Part shown: piece after piece, positions 6,872-9,610 of the stretch | How the letters are laid out: each line of letters opens with the position of its first letter | Position numbering within the stretch: the first letter of the stretch is position 1 | From: Clostridium sp. CAG:768 | GTDB taxonomy: Bacteria > Cyanobacteriota > Vampirovibrionia > Gastranaerophilales > Gastranaerophilaceae | Direction of reading: 5' to 3' | DNA length: 9,610 nt | NCBI GenBank assembly: GCA_000437435.1 | Contig: FR899617.1 | Coordinates: 26,326 to 35,935 of the forward strand | Notes under the pieces: model-generated | What the model was told of the DNA's origin: nothing | What the model saw: only the letters and a program-made list of their open reading frames with translations | Database searches by the model: none | Program-made: the position numbers and the translations under genes

Positions 6872-8605
6872 ATGATAAATTCAACAAACTTATTAACATT
6901 AAAATTACACAACCTCAATAAAACTGAGAATACAACTAATCAAACCTCAGCAGTTACTTCTCCTTTAGAAAAAAAAGAAGTAAAATCTGGTCTATTAAAT
7001 GCATACCTTAATAATATGGCATTAATAAATACCCCAGCTGTAAAAAAAGTTGATTCAGCTCCAAAAGTTATAAATTACCATAACGATTTAAGAACATTAT
7101 TAAAAAATAATGAAGCAAAAATACTTGCAATTGTTCCTAGAACATTTAATGCTAAAGATTTAAACGGTAACGATTATATTGACGGTAATGAACAACATGG
7201 AACATTTCTTAATGCAATAGAAAGACTTGATGAAGTAAAAGCTGCAGGTTTTAATACTTTCCACGTTCTACCTGTAAGCACTCCAGGGAAAATAAAAGCT
7301 ATGGGAACAGCTGGTTCTGTATATGCTCCAAAAGATATGCTTGAAATTGACCCAATGTTAATAGATAAAAATGATCCAAGAAGTGATAAAGAACAGTTCA
7401 AAGCATTTATAGATGAATGTCATAAGCGTGGCATAAGAGTAATGCTTGATTTACCAAGTTGTGCATCTTATGAAATGTTTTTAAATATGCCTGAATTAAT
7501 GGCAGTAGAAAAAGACGGACTTGCGAAAACTCCTCAAGGATGGAACGATATCAGAATGCTACAACCTTGGGAAGACGAAGGCAAAAGGACATTAAATCCA
7601 AAACTTTTAGAATACCATAAAAAATTCGTAGATATGTGCATTGATTTAGGTATCGACGGTATAAGAGCTGACGTTGCAAGAACAAAACCTGCTGAATTTT
7701 GGGATGTAATTATTCCATACTCTCATATGAGAGACCCTGAATTTGCATGGCTTGCAGAAACTTACACTTATGAAGATGCTTCTCCTCAAGCAAATATGCC
7801 TCATGACAGACCAGAAGACTCTTTAAGAGCAGGATTTGATGCAATATATGGACAATATCACATATTCCATGAATGGCCAAATGCCACAACATTTATGGAT
7901 TATGTAAAAGAACAATTAGATATGTCATATAGACTACCAAAAGGTAAATCTTTAATTGGTTCTTTCGCTACTCACGATGACATATCACCAATGTTCCACG
8001 GTGGTGCTGATTATTGTAATTTAACTATGGGTTTACAAGCTACATTACCAATGCTAAATCCATATATAGTTGATGGATACCAAAGCGGAGATGATTATAT
8101 TTATTCATTTGCGGATAAATATAATCCAATAACTCAAACAGATAATCATGAAATGACTGTACATAGAGGAAGACTTGATATATTTAACTTGTCAAGAAGA
8201 CCTGGAGGAACTCAACCAGAAATAGGTAAATTTATGACAAGCGCATTTAACATGCGTGATAAATATATTGACGTAATATCTAAAGGTACATTCATTCAAT
8301 TAGATAAAGAAAACGACAAAAATGATAATATAATAGCCTATGCAAGACATTACAACGGAAAAACATTATTAGTTGTTGCAAATAAAAATGTTAACAGAGC
8401 AGTTGCTTGTAAAATAAAAGTTCCAACGTTAAAAGCTGATCAAGAATTAAATAATCTTTTACCTTCTTATGGCAAAGAAAGTGTACTACAAGCAAAAGAT
8501 AATGAATTATGTGTCGATTTAGGACCTGCAAGAGTTCACGTTTTTGAAATTGACACACCTAATATTGAAAATTTCTGTGACAAAATATACAAACAAAATT
8601 TATAA
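6872..8605 (+). CDS. GH13 alpha-amylase-superfamily protein, atypical
   Basis: The protein is a glycoside hydrolase family 13 (beta/alpha)8-barrel enzyme, probably acting on alpha-glucans as hydrolase or transferase. Residues 1-75 are a polar N/T-rich extension without a signal peptide. The barrel begins at about 83 (LAIVPRTF). DLNGNDYID (96-104) has the D-x-N-x-(D/N)-x-x-x-D spacing of the family's calcium loop. Region I is VMLDLPSCAS, with D193 but without the usual Asn-His. Region II is GIRADVARTKP, with R265 and nucleophile D267. Region III is LAETY with acid/base E296, and region IV is ATHDD with H368 and D369. A C-terminal beta domain (about 470-560) carries LLVVANKN and ends VHVFEI. 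The RTKPAEFW run recalls the HTKP stretch of GlgE maltosyltransferases, but the other regions differ, so no symbol is given. The start is 2 bp after the preceding gene, with AAAGGG 9 nt before the ATG. Confidence 0.87.
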   Translation: MINSTNLLTLKLHNLNKTENTTNQTSAVTSPLEKKEVKSGLLNAYLNNMALINTPAVKKVDSAPKVINYHNDLRTLLKNNEAKILAIVPRTFNAKDLNGNDYIDGNEQHGTFLNAIERLDEVKAAGFNTFHVLPVSTPGKIKAMGTAGSVYAPKDMLEIDPMLIDKNDPRSDKEQFKAFIDECHKRGIRVMLDLPSCASYEMFLNMPELMAVEKDGLAKTPQGWNDIRMLQPWEDEGKRTLNPKLLEYHKKFVDMCIDLGIDGIRADVARTKPAEFWDVIIPYSHMRDPEFAWLAETYTYEDASPQANMPHDRPEDSLRAGFDAIYGQYHIFHEWPNATTFMDYVKEQLDMSYRLPKGKSLIGSFATHDDISPMFHGGADYCNLTMGLQATLPMLNPYIVDGYQSGDDYIYSFADKYNPITQTDNHEMTVHRGRLDIFNLSRRPGGTQPEIGKFMTSAFNMRDKYIDVISKGTFIQLDKENDKNDNIIAYARHYNGKTLLVVANKNVNRAVACKIKVPTLKADQELNNLLPSYGKESVLQAKDNELCVDLGPARVHVFEIDTPNIENFCDKIYKQNL

Positions 8606-8632
8606 ATAAGAAGGCACATTAAATAAACAACA

Positions 8633-8680
8633 AAGATGTAACTATTTTTGTAATAGTTGCATCTTCTTTTTGATTTTTTT
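8633..8680 (+). terminator. Rho-independent terminator of the membrane/GH13 operon
   Basis: Arms AAGATGTAACTAT (8633-8645) and ATAGTTGCATCTT (8653-8665) form a 13-bp stem with a single G-U pair and a 7-nt loop. The stem is followed by T-rich sequence (CTTTTTGATTTTTTT). It begins 28 bp after the GH13 stop and closes the block 3239-8605, separating it from panD. Confidence 0.88.
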
Positions 8681-8686
8681 TATTGT

Positions 8687-8716
8687 TTGAGTTAAAATAT
8701 TCGGGCAAGGTATAAA
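8687..8716 (+). promoter_or_regulatory. Promoter of panD
   Basis: TTGAGT (8687-8692) and TATAAA (8711-8716) are separated by 18 bp, a good sigma-70-type pair. Transcription would start near 8723, giving a leader of about 48 nt before panD. It lies directly behind the terminator of the preceding operon, as expected for an independent unit. Confidence 0.6.
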
Positions 8717-8745
8717 ACTTTTAACACAGCCCCGAAAAGTTTATA
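8711..8745 (+). repeat. Inverted repeat over the panD -10 and leader
   Basis: TATAAAACTTTT (8711-8722) and AAAAGTTTATA (8735-8745) are inverted copies differing by one missing T, with a 12-nt centre. The left arm is the -10 box itself. A second GC-containing pair, TCGGGC (8701-8706) against GCCCCGA (8729-8735), interleaves with it. An operator for a dimeric regulator is possible; no known riboswitch is recognised. Confidence 0.4.
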
Positions 8746-8770
8746 CACAATTATTAAAAAGGATAAAAAA

Positions 8771-9124
8771 ATGCTACAAGAATTTATTAGTTCAAAAATA
8801 CACAGAGCAACCGTAACGGATGCAAACTTAAATTATGTAGGTTCAATTACAATTGATGAAACTTTGATGAAAGAATCTAAAATAAAAGAATGGCAAAAAG
8901 TTGATATTTTAGATATTAATAATGGAGAAAGATTTCATACATATGTAATTAAAGGGAAAGCTGATTCTGGAATGATTTGTTTAAATGGAGCAGCTGCAAG
9001 AAAAGTACAACCAGGAGATAAAGTTATAATTATAGCTTACGGCTTATATAATCCTGAAGAAATGGAAAATTACAAACCTACAATTATTATTGTTGATGAT
9101 AAAAATAAAATAATCAATAAATAA
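8771..9124 (+). CDS. panD: Aspartate 1-decarboxylase precursor
   Basis: PanD decarboxylates L-aspartate to beta-alanine for pantothenate and coenzyme A synthesis in the cytoplasm. It is made as a zymogen that cleaves itself between G24 and S25, leaving a pyruvoyl group on the new N-terminus. The site YVGSITID (22-29) is intact at the exact canonical position. Other active-site residues are also in canonical places: K9 and H11 in SKIHRATVT, Y22, R54, T57/Y58 and N72 in LNGAAA, followed by PGDKVIIIAY (81-90). The 117 residues are slightly shorter than E. coli PanD (126). An AAAAAGGA ribosome site ends 7 nt before the ATG. The pantothenate genes panB and panC are not adjacent. The last 11 bp overlap the convergent repressor gene. 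Confidence 0.96.
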   Translation: MLQEFISSKIHRATVTDANLNYVGSITIDETLMKESKIKEWQKVDILDINNGERFHTYVIKGKADSGMICLNGAAARKVQPGDKVIIIAYGLYNPEEMENYKPTIIIVDDKNKIINK

Positions 9125-9428
9125 TTGATTTATAAACACTATACAATATTTTTACAAGCTTTGGATCTTTATCTAAAGCTTGTTTTAATTCATCCTTTTT
9201 TTCATCATTAGAAATTTCCGAAAAATAATAAAATTCCCAAGGTTGCACCTTCAAAGCTTCACTTAATTTTTGCAATGTCTCTATTGATGGAGAATATTTT
9301 CCTGTTTCTAAATAACTTAAACTTGGTGTTTCAATATTAATTATCTCTGCAAGTTTTTCCTGCGTTAAGCCTCTTGATTTTCTTATTTTTTGAATCTTTT
9401 GCCCTAAAAGCTTTTTAAAATCTGACAT
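9114..9428 (-). CDS. XRE-family transcriptional regulator
   Basis: This small DNA-binding protein of 104 residues has a Cro/C1-type (XRE, HTH_3) helix-turn-helix at about 10-65. The recognition unit is LTQEKLAEIINIETPSLSYL (21-40), followed by ETGKYSPSIETLQKLSEAL, the classic family continuation. The C-terminal 35 residues are charged and helical (EISNDEKKDELKQALDKDP), perhaps for dimerisation. There is no peptidase or cupin sensor domain. TAGGAG (9435-9440 on this strand) lies 6 nt before the ATG, a strong ribosome site. It diverges from the prepilin-like gene and converges on panD with an 11-bp overlap. The shared upstream region makes control of itself and the prepilin gene a reasonable inference. 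No toxin partner is visible, so an antitoxin role is unsupported. Confidence 0.9.
   Translation of the reverse strand: MSDFKKLLGQKIQKIRKSRGLTQEKLAEIINIETPSLSYLETGKYSPSIETLQKLSEALKVQPWEFYYFSEISNDEKKDELKQALDKDPKLVKILYSVYKSIIY
9154..9186 (+). terminator. Possible panD terminator inside the regulator gene
   Basis: ACAAGCTTTGGAT (9154-9166) and ATCTAAAGCTTGT (9171-9183) form a 13-bp stem with one G-U pair and a CTTT loop, followed by a short T-run. It lies 30 bp after the panD stop, within codons of the convergent regulator. In the minus-strand transcript the G-U becomes an A-C mismatch and no T-run follows, so it favours the panD direction. The short T-run makes it a weak terminator. Confidence 0.5.
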
Positions 9429-9480
9429 TTTCTGCTCCTATTAAATTATTTTATAAATATTTAGGGCAAAACATAATGTA

Positions 9481-9499
9481 AAACCTTATATTAAACCTT
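9481..9499 (+). repeat. AAACCTT direct repeats at the prepilin promoter
   Basis: AAACCTT occurs at 9481-9487 and 9493-9499, 12 bp apart (about one helical turn). The second copy runs into the TTGACT -35 box. This is a plausible operator position for the divergent XRE regulator, unproven. Confidence 0.35.
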
Positions 9500-9526
9500 G
9501 ACTATTAATGCAATATACTATATAAT
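9498..9526 (+). promoter_or_regulatory. Near-consensus promoter of the prepilin-like gene
   Basis: TTGACT (9498-9503) and TATAAT (9521-9526) are separated by exactly 17 bp, the best sigma-70-type promoter in the window. Transcription would start near 9533, leaving a leader of about 29 nt with GGGAG (9550-9554) 7 nt before the ATG. Confidence 0.85.
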
Positions 9527-9561
9527 ATAAATAATTACACTAAATTTATGGGAGTATTATA

Positions 9562-9610
9562 ATGTTTAAAATTAAAAAAGGTTTTACCTTAGCAGAAATG
9601 ATGGTTGTAA
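9562..9610 (+). CDS. Type IV prepilin-like protein, N-terminal fragment
   Basis: Only 16 codons are visible before the window ends: MFKIKKGFTLAEMMVV. This is the class III (type IV pilin/pseudopilin) leader: a short basic leader ending in G7, then F8 as residue 1 of the mature protein and E12 as Glu5, followed by the start of the hydrophobic helix. A PilD-type prepilin peptidase would cut at G7/F8 and methylate the Phe. Whether it is a major pilin, a minor pilin or a type II secretion pseudopilin cannot be told from the fragment. The strong promoter suggests high expression. Confidence 0.88.
   Translation, partial: MFKIKKGFTLAEMMVV

Noticed and set aside
7157..7192. A dockerin or true EF-hand module in the GH13 protein
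   Set aside because: There is a single loop, located exactly where GH13 alpha-glucosidase-type enzymes have their own calcium loop, so no extra domain is needed to explain it.
9114..9428. The XRE gene as an antitoxin of a toxin-antitoxin pair or a prophage remnant
   Set aside because: No toxin-like partner is adjacent; its neighbours are panD (convergent) and a prepilin gene (divergent), and no phage gene or attachment repeat is seen.

Overview
The window is an AT-rich bacterial chromosome segment from a Gram-negative lineage. Kdo (lipopolysaccharide core sugar) genes, undecaprenyl-diphosphate recycling and a class III-type prepilin signal all appear within 9.6 kb. The gene content and protein style resemble gut non-photosynthetic cyanobacteria-related bacteria (Gastranaerophilales/Vampirovibrionia, 'Melainabacteria'). 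That placement is my inference from general resemblance and was not checked by a search. I see no tRNA, rRNA, CRISPR array, insertion sequence or broken gene. No intergenic gap exceeds about 165 bp.

Layout. A small unrecognised gene lies on the minus strand at the left edge (16-279). It diverges from a plus-strand envelope block: kdsD (384-1373), kdsC (1375-1839) and queD (1843-2205) are packed with gaps of 1 and 3 bp, followed 89 bp later by uppP (2295-3140). KdsD and KdsC supply two steps of Kdo synthesis, and UppP recycles the undecaprenyl carrier for peptidoglycan and surface polysaccharide. QueD belongs to the 7-deazaguanine (queuosine) pathway and is the odd member.

A second tight block (3239-8605) holds three plus-strand genes with gaps of 1 and 2 bp, closed by a strong intrinsic terminator. 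The first two encode unrecognised membrane proteins of 345 and 863 residues. By eye they are diverged paralogues with the same order of four hydrophobic segments and a shared WDL...RLG region. The longer one carries roughly 580 extra residues between segments three and four. The third gene is a GH13 (alpha-amylase superfamily) protein that keeps the catalytic Asp/Glu/Asp but has lost the usual Asn-His of region I. None of the three has a classical signal peptide. This operon is the best candidate here for an undescribed system, probably a membrane-associated glucan-handling module, but its function cannot be read from sequence alone.

The right end holds panD (8771-9124) with its own promoter, and a convergent XRE-family repressor gene (9114-9428, minus) that overlaps the end of panD by 11 bp. 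A near-consensus promoter then drives a type IV prepilin-like gene that runs off the window. A strong hairpin inside the 3' part of the repressor gene is better paired on the panD strand and may terminate panD transcription.
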